A DNA stretch of 27,176 bases from positions 1-27,176 of the forward strand of contig URHD01000023.1 of assembly GCA_900547585.1 (NCBI GenBank), written 5' to 3'. The notes under the pieces are model-generated. The model was not told where the DNA came from. It did no database searches and was given only the letters and a program-made list of their open reading frames with translations. Both the position numbers and the translations under genes were made by a program. Below are positions 8,793 through 15,970 of the stretch, one piece after another. This DNA comes from an uncultured bacterium. Lineage in GTDB: Bacteria > Cyanobacteriota > Vampirovibrionia > Gastranaerophilales > Gastranaerophilaceae. Every line of letters begins with the position of its first letter. The stretch's first letter is position 1.

Positions 8793-9154
8793 TGTTTAAG
8801 ATGGTAACAATAATCTTATTCTCATTATTACTCATTTTTTGAGCTTTTCAACCCTGATTTTTGAATTCTTCACAAAAGTTCATGAAGAAAATTGGCGGTT
8901 AATGAAAAGAGTAGGGATCTATCTTTTCCGTTCCGATTCCTCCGGCAATTCACCATTAAATACTTGATTCATAGTTTTTTGATGCCTCCCCCATAGTCAC
9001 TACAAAGATAAATCCCTACTCTTTTTCTTGACAATTATTAAGAAATATTACGCGCAAAATATTTTTTTGCTTAAAAAGGCAATTTTTTCGAAAAAAAATC
9101 CTTTATATAAATACAGGGATATAAAGGGAATCAAATTTAAAGGGAGAATTTATT
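8767..9154. other. Gene-free stretch of 388 bases
   Basis: It holds the possible terminator of the TPR gene at its left end and structured RNA copy 1 in the middle (8905-9025). To the right is an A/T-rich stretch with TATATAAATA near 9105-9114 that could serve as the promoter of the gene at 9155. I see no other coding potential in it. Confidence 0.6.
8905..9025 (-). ncRNA. Structured RNA element, copy 1 (unidentified family)
   Basis: The outer helix pairs 8905-8926 with 9004-9025: 22 positions, with one C-A mismatch on the plus strand that becomes a U-G wobble on the minus strand. Read on the minus strand, the first core strand is GTAGTGACTATGGGGGA (9003-8987). Inner helix GGCA/TGCC follows (8986-8983 with 8947-8944), and the second core strand is GGAGGAATCGGAACGGA (8943-8927). 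Within the inner arm, 8975-8971 and 8956-8952 can pair, again needing a U-G wobble on the minus strand. The two 17-nt core strands recur in copies 2 and 3, with a single base different here, while the helices have unrelated sequences. No gene downstream on the same strand is in sense orientation: the next one is the TPR gene on the opposite strand. Confidence 0.75.
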
Positions 9155-9394
9155 ATGGCAGTAGGACCTAGAGATTACATCGATCAGTTGTTAGTTAAAA
9201 AATATGCAGATGAAAAAGTTGACAATGCAGACATCGCAAGCCTTGTCGAACCTGAAAAAATGCTCGATGCAATGTCAGATTTTTCAAATATGCACAAAAA
9301 TATGATGATTTTGCAAAACAAACTTCAGAACTTCTGCGCAGCACTCAACACAAAATCTGTTTATTACAGAGGTTCAAGATTCGCAACCGCATAA
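9155..9394 (+). CDS. Small orphan protein, 79 aa
   Basis: I do not recognise a family. The ATG follows a strong ribosome site, AGGGAGA, about 8 bases upstream. The product is soluble, rich in Lys, Asp and Met and predicted helical: IDQLLVKKYADEKV, then SLVEPEKMLDAMSDF, then a Met-rich amphipathic helix MHKNMMILQNKLQNF. It ends in a basic, aromatic tail (YYRGSRFATA). There is no signal peptide or membrane segment. A 32-base gap separates it from maf on the same strand. Good ribosome site and codon use make it likely real; function unknown. Confidence 0.7.
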   Translation: MAVGPRDYIDQLLVKKYADEKVDNADIASLVEPEKMLDAMSDFSNMHKNMMILQNKLQNFCAALNTKSVYYRGSRFATA

Positions 9395-9426
9395 TAAATA
9401 AAGCTTGTTTATTATAAAATAGCTTT

Positions 9427-10023
9427 ATGAAAAAAATTATACTCGCTTCACAATCACCCAGACGGCGTGAACTGCTGAAAGAAATTTGTCACGGATTCGA
9501 TTCCCTCAGCCCTGATTATGATGAAAAAATCGATACGGATGTTTTCAGCGAAAAAATTATTGAAAATATTGCCCTGAACAAGGCGCTCTCCCTCGCTAAA
9601 TGCGTGCCGGAGGATTCCCTTATCCTTAGCGCCGATACGGTTGTGGTTCTGGACGGAAAAATCCTCGGAAAACCCAAAGACAAAGACGACGCGCTCAGAA
9701 TGTTGAAAGATTTGAGCGGAAAAACCCACAAAGTCGTGACCTCTGTGAGCATTTTTGATGTAAAAACCCAAAAACATACGACCCGCTCCACAACAAGTTT
9801 TGTGACATTTAGCAAATTGACGGAAGAACAGATTAAACACTATATCGAAACAAAAAATCCACTCGACAAAGCCGGTTCTTACGGAATTCAGGAGCTGGAG
9901 GACGGATTTGTAACAGAAGTCAAAGGTTCATTTACAAATATCGTCGGGCTGCCGCTCGAAACTGTAAAAGAAATGCTAGAACCTTTTTTGACCGCTGAAA
10001 ACTGGCTCGAGCAGGGTATTTAA
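9427..10023 (+). CDS. maf: Maf-family nucleotide pyrophosphatase
   Basis: Maf proteins hydrolyse non-canonical or pyrimidine nucleoside triphosphates to monophosphates plus pyrophosphate, acting as house-cleaning enzymes. The 198-residue protein opens KIILASQSPRRRELL, the family's phosphate-binding SxSPRR signature at residues 8-13. It also has LSADTVVVLDGKILGKPKD (catalytic Asp about 70) and DKAGSYGIQ near 150. Length is standard. The subfamily (YhdE-like dTTP/UTP or YceF-like m7GTP) cannot be decided by eye. The 3' end overlaps the convergent solute-binding gene by 48 bases. Confidence 0.93.
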   Translation: MKKIILASQSPRRRELLKEICHGFDSLSPDYDEKIDTDVFSEKIIENIALNKALSLAKCVPEDSLILSADTVVVLDGKILGKPKDKDDALRMLKDLSGKTHKVVTSVSIFDVKTQKHTTRSTTSFVTFSKLTEEQIKHYIETKNPLDKAGSYGIQELEDGFVTEVKGSFTNIVGLPLETVKEMLEPFLTAENWLEQGI

Positions 10024-11136
10024 GCTATCCGTAATTTTCTGGTAATTCTCATTCACAGGCGTAACCCGACCGGTTTCAACAGCTTTTAAATATGCCGTTG
10101 CATTAGAGGGTTTTCCGCAAAAAAATGCGGAAGAATATGCAATATCACGGCGAGCCGGCACGATTAGGCCGCATTCGGTGAGTTTTGCAACAGATTCGGG
10201 AGAATTCAGGAACTTTATAAGCAAAACCGCTTCATTTTTATGCATTGACGACGCCGAAACAGCGTATCCGGACGAATCAACATTGCTTATCGACCCGATT
10301 TTACCCGCGGGAACCGGCACAATATCCCAGTCAAACTCCGCACTCTCCCTGAACTTCGGTACAAGCCACCGCCCGCTGATAATCATTGCAAGGCGTTTTT
10401 GCAGAAACATTTGCGCCATTGTAAGGCTTGCGCTGTCGGATTTTTTCGGTGCTGCGTTGTATTTATGGGGCAAATCAGCATAAAATTGAATCGCCTCCCG
10501 TGCAGCAAGGTCAAAATCGGGCGCATTTTCGCCCAGAATATTCCCGCCGTCAGAAAAAACAAACGGCAGCCAGAAAACAGCGTCTTTTTCAAATCCAACA
10601 CCCCATACGCCGTCTTTAGAGAGCTTTTGCGCGATTTTCAAAAATTCTGCCCTGCTCCAGTCGTTTTTCGGGAACGGAAGCCCCTTTTTTCTGAAAATAT
10701 CTTTGTTGTAATAAACCACCATCTGCGAAACATCGCGGGGAACGACGTACAGCCTGTCATTGCAGGTCGAAGCCTCAATGGCTTTTTCAAAAAAGACCCT
10801 GTCTGAGATTTCTTTTGAAAAATATGGCGTCAAATCCTCCAGAAGTCCGGCTTTTATGTATTTTTGCGAATAAAAATTGTTCAAAAAAACAACATCGGGC
10901 TCCAACTTCGACGCAAAAAGGAGGTGGAGTTTTTGAAAATAATTCTGTGGGATATGCATAAATTCTACGCGGATTTCAGGGTTTTTCCGCTCAAATTCAG
11001 CAATCAGCGGGCGCAAAATTGCGATTTCGCTTTGCGAGCCCCATGCACTAAACCGCAAAACCGTGCGTTCATCCGCTTTGCGGGCACATCCACAGAAAAA
11101 TAAAACAATAAAACAAAAAACTAAAGCTTTTTTCAT
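9976..11136 (-). CDS. ABC transporter solute-binding lipoprotein (family 1, sugar type)
   Basis: The 386-residue protein has a lipoprotein signal peptide (MKKALVFCFIVLFFCGCA, lipobox Cys17). A family-1 binding fold follows: VLRFSAWGSQSEIAILRPLI, FERKNPEIRVEFMHIPQNY, KLEPDVVFLNN, and VPRDVSQMVVYYNKDIFRKKGL. The last of these is a classic segment of sugar-binding proteins. In diderms it would deliver a carbohydrate to an inner-membrane ABC importer; no permease or ATPase is nearby. I chose the ATG at 11136 because the signal peptide starts there; an open extension to 11238 runs into the upstream gene. It lies 7 bases after that gene. Its last 16 codons overlap maf on the other strand. Confidence 0.88.
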   Translation of the reverse strand: MKKALVFCFIVLFFCGCARKADERTVLRFSAWGSQSEIAILRPLIAEFERKNPEIRVEFMHIPQNYFQKLHLLFASKLEPDVVFLNNFYSQKYIKAGLLEDLTPYFSKEISDRVFFEKAIEASTCNDRLYVVPRDVSQMVVYYNKDIFRKKGLPFPKNDWSRAEFLKIAQKLSKDGVWGVGFEKDAVFWLPFVFSDGGNILGENAPDFDLAAREAIQFYADLPHKYNAAPKKSDSASLTMAQMFLQKRLAMIISGRWLVPKFRESAEFDWDIVPVPAGKIGSISNVDSSGYAVSASSMHKNEAVLLIKFLNSPESVAKLTECGLIVPARRDIAYSSAFFCGKPSNATAYLKAVETGRVTPVNENYQKITDSLNTLLEPVFSGQKRF

Positions 11137-11143
11137 AGCTTTA

Positions 11144-11959
11144 TTATAACTCAAGCAGCAATTCCATTTTTTTGTCGCTGACTTCCACAAGAGCCTTGTA
11201 TTCGCCCAGGCGAACAATGTAGCGGTCTTTATTATCAACGGTTTCGGACAATCTTGAGCGGATTTCGGAGGATTTTAAAGAATCGAATTTGTTTAGCATA
11301 AAAATTTCGTCATTTATGTAGCCGATTAGCGAGTATTTTTTCTTAAATTCAACAAGGCACAAACCTTTGTTATTCGCGAGTTTTGCATTTGTGATAAGAA
11401 GCGGGTTTTTCATTTTTTGCATTGTCGCGTTGAGATAATCATCGGCTTTCTTTTGCACAATCGGCTTTTTCACGGTTTGTGTAATCGGAACTGTAGTTGT
11501 TTTTACTCGCTCGAGCCGTTCAGCAAGGATTTTATCATCGACTTTTGTTTTAACAACATCAAGTTTTTGCACAACCGTGCCTGCGGTATTTTTGAGCTTT
11601 TTATTCAATTTTTTGAACTTATCAACAGCAAAAATTTCGTTTGTGACATTAAAATCCGCATTGTCATCCGCCTGTTCAGCCTTTTGAAACACTCTGACAA
11701 TACGATAAATCCCGAGAATCGGAATACCTATCAACAAAATCGCAAGAGCTGTTTTTCTCAAAGGATGGGATTGTTTTTCAGGCGTTTTTTCAACAAGAAC
11801 TTCGTTAATTTCGTCATATTCGTAATTTTCAATGGAGCTGTTGTATTTCGGGTCGAGAATTTTGTACTTGTAATCCGAAGCAAATGCAGCCGAAAATACG
11901 CCAAACACGGCAACAGCGAAAAAAACCAGAACAAATATTTTTGCATTTTTATAATTCAT
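11144..11959 (-). CDS. Orphan exported protein with internal membrane helix, 271 aa
   Basis: I do not recognise a family. Residues 1-28 look like a signal peptide (KIFVLVFFAVAVFGVFSAAFA, cleavage near SD). After a charged stretch a second hydrophobic helix comes at about 68-90 (TALAILLIGIPILGIYRIVRVF). A Lys-rich helical region (about 100-195) is probably extended or coiled. The C-terminal 80 residues (about 195-271) are compact and alternate strands and helices (LVEFKKKYSLIGYINDEIFM ... RYIVRLGEYKALVEVS). It is transcribed with the solute-binding gene (7-base gap). Function unknown. Confidence 0.7.
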   Translation of the reverse strand: MNYKNAKIFVLVFFAVAVFGVFSAAFASDYKYKILDPKYNSSIENYEYDEINEVLVEKTPEKQSHPLRKTALAILLIGIPILGIYRIVRVFQKAEQADDNADFNVTNEIFAVDKFKKLNKKLKNTAGTVVQKLDVVKTKVDDKILAERLERVKTTTVPITQTVKKPIVQKKADDYLNATMQKMKNPLLITNAKLANNKGLCLVEFKKKYSLIGYINDEIFMLNKFDSLKSSEIRSRLSETVDNKDRYIVRLGEYKALVEVSDKKMELLLEL

Positions 11960-12051
11960 CGGACGGCAATTCCATTAGATACCATCATTGTAGCAGAAAA
12001 ATTTCTTTTTCCAATATCTTTTTTATATATTCCGGTAACATTTAACAATTC

Positions 12052-12789
12052 TCAATACTTTTTATTAATCAGGGCTTCATGCGTTTTCGCCTCTATTTCG
12101 TCGTTTAGGGGTGAAAGCACAATTTTCTCTTTATAGCGTTTTTCGAGCGCGAGAGAAATCAAATAATCCGCAAAATGCACATTTTTAGGCAAAAACGAGC
12201 CATGAAGATAGGTTCCGAATACATTGCAGAATCTGGCGCCCTCGGTTTTGTCTTTTCCGTTGTTTCCGTTGCCTGTGGTTATTTTTGCAAGAGGAACGGT
12301 TTCATTTTCAAGATAAGTAAGCCCGCTGTGATTTTCAAACCCGACAAGCGTTTCCGGCTCAACAAATTCGCATTTTGCAGTTACGTTTCCTATGAATCTC
12401 GTGCTTCCGGCGACTGTATATGCGTCCAGAAGGCTTATTCCGGGGAGTTTTGGAGCATTGTGCGGCTGGTAATAATGCCCGAGCAGCTGATATCCGCCGC
12501 AGATTGCCAGAAAAACTGCCATACTATCACGTGCCTCAAGCATAGATGCCCTGTGCTTTTGCAATTCCTGTGATACAGCAATCTGCTGTTTGTCCTGACC
12601 GCCGCCCAGAAAGTAAAAATCATATTTTTTGTAATCAATAGTATCATTAAGGTCGATAGAATCTATATTTACAGCGATTCCACGCCATTCGCAGCGCTTC
12701 TTTATTGTCAGAACATTGCCCCAGTCGCCGTAAATATTAAGCAATTTGGGATACAAATGCGCTATGTTGATTTGAAGACCTGAATTCAT
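12052..12789 (-). CDS. gatD: Lipid II isoglutaminyl synthase, glutaminase subunit
   Basis: GatD releases ammonia from glutamine and passes it to MurT, which amidates the D-Glu of lipid II to D-isoglutamine. The 245-residue protein is a CobB/CobQ-like class I amidotransferase. It begins with INIAHLYPKLLNIYGDWGNV, the family signature, and has FYFLGGGQDKQQ. The nucleophile is Cys97 in LAICGGYQLLG, and His196 in TYLHGSFLPKN completes the active site. GFENHSG lies at about 150-156. Length agrees with GatD (about 240-260). The usual partner murT is not adjacent. The gene follows the XRE gene by 32 bases on the same strand and lacks an obvious ribosome site. Confidence 0.88.
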   Translation of the reverse strand: MNSGLQINIAHLYPKLLNIYGDWGNVLTIKKRCEWRGIAVNIDSIDLNDTIDYKKYDFYFLGGGQDKQQIAVSQELQKHRASMLEARDSMAVFLAICGGYQLLGHYYQPHNAPKLPGISLLDAYTVAGSTRFIGNVTAKCEFVEPETLVGFENHSGLTYLENETVPLAKITTGNGNNGKDKTEGARFCNVFGTYLHGSFLPKNVHFADYLISLALEKRYKEKIVLSPLNDEIEAKTHEALINKKY

Positions 12790-12821
12790 AAAACTATTAT
12801 GTCAGAAATCAAAATTCTTGG

Positions 12822-13454
12822 CTATTTTTTTCTTGAAAGTTTCATGCCCTCAATCAAAAATGAAAGCTGTTCAAGTGCCTGCGAATCTTCAAGCGCAAGA
12901 AGAGCTGTTTTTACAAATTTTGAATATTCCTTGTCGTGCGCATATTGGCGGCACTTTTCCATCATAAAATTCATGTTTTCGCTGTACTCGTTGTCAGTAA
13001 AATCTTTGATTATTTCAGAGGTGCCGTCCGGCTTGTAAATAACCGTGCGAAGAAGTTTGTTATTTTCATAATGGTTGACAGTGATGGGTTTTCCGTAATT
13101 TTTCGCCGAGGAATAATAGTCAATATCTTCAACAGTAAATTTTTCAACGGTTTTATTTGAAACATTCTGGAGAAAAATCACGTTTCCCGAACGGACAGCC
13201 TTGTAGTATCCGTCTGTTCCGGTCATGTAAAGCTCGGTGTCGTAATAAAAATCGAACAAAACTTTTGGCGAAACATCCAGAGCCTGACACAATTTTTCTA
13301 TGGTTTTGCAAGATGGAAAGTGACTTCCGGTTTCTATTTTAGAAAGCTGTCTGGGATGCAGTTCAATCAATTCAGAAAGTTTTTCTTGCGTGATATTTTT
13401 ATTTTTTCTTAGCAATTTCAGGTTAAACCCGAAAGCTTGTTTGAAAGTTGGCAT
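12822..13454 (-). CDS. XRE-family transcriptional regulator
   Basis: The 210-residue protein has an N-terminal Cro/cI-type helix-turn-helix in residues about 8-66: FNLKLLRKNKNITQEKLSEL, LHPRQLSKIETGSHFPSCKT, IEKLCQALDVSPKVLFDFYY. The middle (about 75-145) is beta-rich, with a short YIKPDG-like turn (VIYKPDGTSEII). The C-terminal part (about 150-205) is helical. No ligand domain is recognised. It may regulate itself or the adjacent gatD; the 199-base upstream region contains AT-rich repeats but no certain operator. Confidence 0.85.
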   Translation of the reverse strand: MPTFKQAFGFNLKLLRKNKNITQEKLSELIELHPRQLSKIETGSHFPSCKTIEKLCQALDVSPKVLFDFYYDTELYMTGTDGYYKAVRSGNVIFLQNVSNKTVEKFTVEDIDYYSSAKNYGKPITVNHYENNKLLRTVIYKPDGTSEIIKDFTDNEYSENMNFMMEKCRQYAHDKEYSKFVKTALLALEDSQALEQLSFLIEGMKLSRKK

Positions 13455-13608
13455 AATAATTTTTTTTATTTCTTGACAACAAAATTATAAATTACCGCAA
13501 ACACCCTTGCCACGGTCTTTCACGCCTTACGAAAGGGATTTTTATAAAAAAATACGCGTTTAAAGCTGAATTTCTAGTATTTTAGAGTAGAATCTGCTAA
13601 ATAACAAA

Positions 13609-13645
13609 GATATCTCAGATGTCATATTCAACAAAAAAGAGATAT
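13609..13645 (-). terminator. Weak terminator-like hairpin after the metallopeptidase-like gene
   Basis: ATATCTC (13610-13616) pairs with GAGATAT (13639-13645). Read on the minus strand, the stem is followed by CTTTGTTATTT. It lies just past the stop of the minus-strand gene at 13654. The loop of about 22 bases makes it doubtful. Confidence 0.25.
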
Positions 13646-13653
13646 ATCAAATA

Positions 13654-14373
13654 TCATAGCGCATTTTTGTCCTTTATTCGAAAAGCCAGCGGTGACGGGG
13701 GATGCAGCATGTCACCCACGGGGAGGTACCCGTATTTAGAGCGTATTCTGCGTACCAGCTCTTTTTTGTCCGGATCAGGGTCAAAATAAAGGGTAGAATA
13801 AACGCTTACGCCATCTTTTATTATCAGGGCGTCTGATTCTTTAAAAATATCCCCGTATTTTTTTACAAAAGCACGATGCGCAGTCGCATTCATTCCGAGA
13901 TTGCAAATTTCCTCCTGAATCGAGCTGTCACCGTCGTTATCTTTTGCATGCCCGCATTCATGAAGAATCGCCTCGGCTATCGCAAGAATAACCGGAAAAT
14001 CCTGATTATTTTTGTACATATCATTAATCATAATCAGATTTTTTCCATAGTCATACTGGGCATGTATATGTTTTGAAGAAGTTTTTTCAAAGGAAATCCT
14101 TATATTTGAATTTTTTATAAACTCAAACGCCTCTTTTCCCGACTTAAAAGGAAGAATCACGGCTATATTGTTCAAATATTTTATATCCGTCTGGCTGAAC
14201 TCCAGCTGCGCGAGTTCATTAATAGCCGCAGAAAGAGTGGGGTCATCGAGCCACTGGAGCTGGGAAGCGTCAGGCGGAATTACTGCTTTTTGCGAATTTG
14301 TGCGCTTCCATTTCATATCTTTCAATGGAAAGCTGTTATAAATATTCGCAAATACAGGTGCAACTGGTGTCAT
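13654..14373 (-). CDS. Putative HExxH zinc metallopeptidase, 239 aa
   Basis: I do not recognise the family, but an HExxH motif stands in a helix: ILAIAEAILHECGHAKDNDG, with His138, Glu139 and His142. Glu154/Glu155 a dozen residues later could be the third zinc ligand, as in gluzincin-like or IrrE-like peptidases. There is no signal peptide, so a cytoplasmic location is likely. The N-terminal 45 residues are low in structure, with PVAPVFANIYNSFPLKDMKW. The start codon shares a base with the stop of the four-domain GntR-type gene upstream (TAATG on the minus strand). The two are probably translationally coupled and functionally linked. Peptidase activity is inferred from the motif alone. Confidence 0.65.
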   Translation of the reverse strand: MTPVAPVFANIYNSFPLKDMKWKRTNSQKAVIPPDASQLQWLDDPTLSAAINELAQLEFSQTDIKYLNNIAVILPFKSGKEAFEFIKNSNIRISFEKTSSKHIHAQYDYGKNLIMINDMYKNNQDFPVILAIAEAILHECGHAKDNDGDSSIQEEICNLGMNATAHRAFVKKYGDIFKESDALIIKDGVSVYSTLYFDPDPDKKELVRRIRSKYGYLPVGDMLHPPSPLAFRIKDKNAL

Positions 14374-15554
14374 TAGTTATTTTGTTCGTCGTAAGTAACA
14401 GTATAATCGGGACTTACAGCAAGCCATCTAAAAGCTTGCCCGTCTTCGGTTTCGGGAATATCGCTCACAAAAGTTCCGCCGTATCTTCCTCTTGAAAACT
14501 GAACAAACCCTTGTTTTGAGAGGTTTTGCAGGGCTTTTCTTATTGTATTGCTGCTGACGTCAAATTTTTGTGCAAGATTCTCCATAGACGGAAGTTTTTC
14601 GCCGATTTCAAAATTATCTTTTATAAAAGTTTTGATTTCGTTTTCGATTTTTTGATAGCTGTAAAACTGCGCGTCTTCAGCCTTTGCAAAAATCGAAATT
14701 TCTTTTTCAGGCTGGAGAACATTTTCTCCGGGCATTCTGATAATTGTTGTGCCGTATCTTCCGCGGCGCGCAAGGAGAATGCGTTCTTCAATAAGGCCTT
14801 TCATCGCATCGTGGACAGTTTTTATGCTTACTTTCAGGATTTCAGAGAGCTCAAAATGAGCCGGCAGCCGGTCGCCGACCTTGTGATTTGCGCTGATATA
14901 ATCTTTAAGGTCTTTTTCCACTTTTTTAACGAGCGTTTCGGAAGAAAGCGCCTCTACGGCAAATTCCGGGTCGATTTGGGGAATTTCTTTTATTGTCCAG
15001 TTTGCGTCGTTTGTACGGAACATTTTTGCCTCAATAATCCCGTTAGAAGAAAGATTTTCGAGCGCAAGTCTTACGGTGTTGGTCGAGTGGCCGGTGATTG
15101 TTGCAAGCTGGCGTGCTGATGGCAGCGAATCGCCCGCTTTTAGCCCGTTTTCGATGATATATTTTTTTATTTCCGTGATAACTTTTTCACGTTTTGAGGT
15201 GGATTTTCTAATAATCGGGTTTTGTGCTGCTGCATTTCTTATAACAGTGCCGATTCTTTGTTTGGATTCGACCAGTCCGCTGTCTTCGACGCAGCGAATC
15301 GCGTTTTGAACGGTTCCAACGCTCACGCCAAGGTAATATGCAAGGTCAGCCTTTTTGGGCAAAAGAGAATTTTCCTCAAGTTTTCCTTTTTTGAACCCTG
15401 AAACAATCCAGTCGCTCAGCCATTTTTTAATGATTGAGTCTTTAGATTCAAAAGAGTTTTTAAAATTAGGAATTTCTTTGGGCAGTTCATTTATATCAAT
15501 ACGTTTTAGAACAGCTTTTTCAAGTTTTGTGTAGCTTTCTTGAAAATTCGTCAT
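14373..15554 (-). CDS. Regulator with four tandem GntR-type winged-helix domains, 393 aa
   Basis: The sequence repeats the GntR winged-helix pattern four times: about residues 43-106 (LLPKKADLAYYLGVSVGTVQ), 122-182 (SLPSARQLATITGHSTNTVR), 208-273 (LPAHFELSEILKVSIKTVHD) and 298-364 (LPSMENLAQKFDVSSNTIRK). Each unit has the LPS-type entry, the recognition helix ending in a TV/TI-containing helix, and a wing (GTVI, RGRYGTTI, RGRYGGTF). Normal GntR regulators have one such domain plus an effector domain; no effector or aminotransferase domain is present here. The ATG at 15554 has GGAGG 5-9 bases upstream and is preferred over an ATG at 15569. It is co-transcribed with the HExxH gene. It probably binds an extended or repeated DNA site; target unknown. 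Confidence 0.85.
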   Translation of the reverse strand: MTNFQESYTKLEKAVLKRIDINELPKEIPNFKNSFESKDSIIKKWLSDWIVSGFKKGKLEENSLLPKKADLAYYLGVSVGTVQNAIRCVEDSGLVESKQRIGTVIRNAAAQNPIIRKSTSKREKVITEIKKYIIENGLKAGDSLPSARQLATITGHSTNTVRLALENLSSNGIIEAKMFRTNDANWTIKEIPQIDPEFAVEALSSETLVKKVEKDLKDYISANHKVGDRLPAHFELSEILKVSIKTVHDAMKGLIEERILLARRGRYGTTIIRMPGENVLQPEKEISIFAKAEDAQFYSYQKIENEIKTFIKDNFEIGEKLPSMENLAQKFDVSSNTIRKALQNLSKQGFVQFSRGRYGGTFVSDIPETEDGQAFRWLAVSPDYTVTYDEQNN

Positions 15555-15573
15555 TTTTCCTCCATGCACATTT

Positions 15574-15587
15574 ATTATATTTTATAA
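15574..15587 (-). promoter_or_regulatory. -10 box and small dyad before the four-domain regulator
   Basis: On the minus strand TATAAT (15579-15574) lies 20 bases before the ATG at 15554. It is embedded in the dyad TTATA-TTT-TATAA (15575-15587), a possible autoregulatory site. No good -35 box is seen. Confidence 0.35.
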
Positions 15588-15678
15588 CAATAAAAAAACA
15601 GGCACATTTTTTTTGCTATTTTTTTACATAAAAGTTTAAAAATTGTTACGTAGAGTTTTTTTGGAGGGGGCTGGCTGT

Positions 15679-15792
15679 TTAGCGGGGTTTTTCTTTTCCG
15701 TTCCGATTCCTCCGGGCATTCGACGAAAAATTACTATATTTCCGGATTTCTGAGCCCTCCCCCATAGTCACTCCAAAGAAAAACCCCGCTAA
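15679..15792 (-). ncRNA. Structured RNA element, copy 2 (unidentified family)
   Basis: A perfect 18-bp outer helix pairs 15679-15696 with 15775-15792. Read on the minus strand the core strands are GGAGTGACTATGGGGGA (15774-15758) and GGAGGAATCGGAACGGA (15713-15697). Between them the inner helix is GGGC/GCCC (15757-15754 with 15717-15714). An apical hairpin pairs 15744-15739 with 15729-15724 and needs one G-U wobble on the minus strand (A-C mismatch on plus). The 3' end points to the four-domain regulator at 15554, but a -10 box lies between, so it is probably not that gene's leader. Confidence 0.75.
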
Positions 15793-15909
15793 TCTGCCCT
15801 TTTGTCGCTTTTGATTTTCAAAATCCGGTATTTTAATCTAATCTAGTATCGCCTTAGTCGATTCGCCTGCGCGAACCGCCCAAGGCTCACCTTTTCAAGT
15901 GGTCACTCA

Positions 15910-15951
15910 AAAAGTTCGTTCACGTCACTTCGTTCCTTATCACGAACTTTT
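15910..15951. repeat. Stem-loop between RNA copies 2 and 3
   Basis: AAAAGTTCGT (15910-15919) and ACGAACTTTT (15942-15951) form a perfect 10-bp stem with a 22-base loop. It is terminator-like for either strand because both ends are A/T runs. The loop carries TCACTTCGTTC (15925-15935), which recurs with one change in the long hairpin at 25860-25942. Confidence 0.5.
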
Positions 15952-15970
15952 CTCGGACAAATTTCTCCAG

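Noticed and set aside
8905..9025. RNA elements as MITEs or insertion-sequence ends
   Set aside because: Terminal inverted repeats of a mobile element would be conserved between copies; here the long helices differ completely and only the internal loop strands are conserved. No transposase is nearby.
9978..9995. C-terminus of the solute-binding gene as a sequencing error
   Set aside because: Both frames are intact and end at normal family lengths, so a genuine overlap is the simpler reading.
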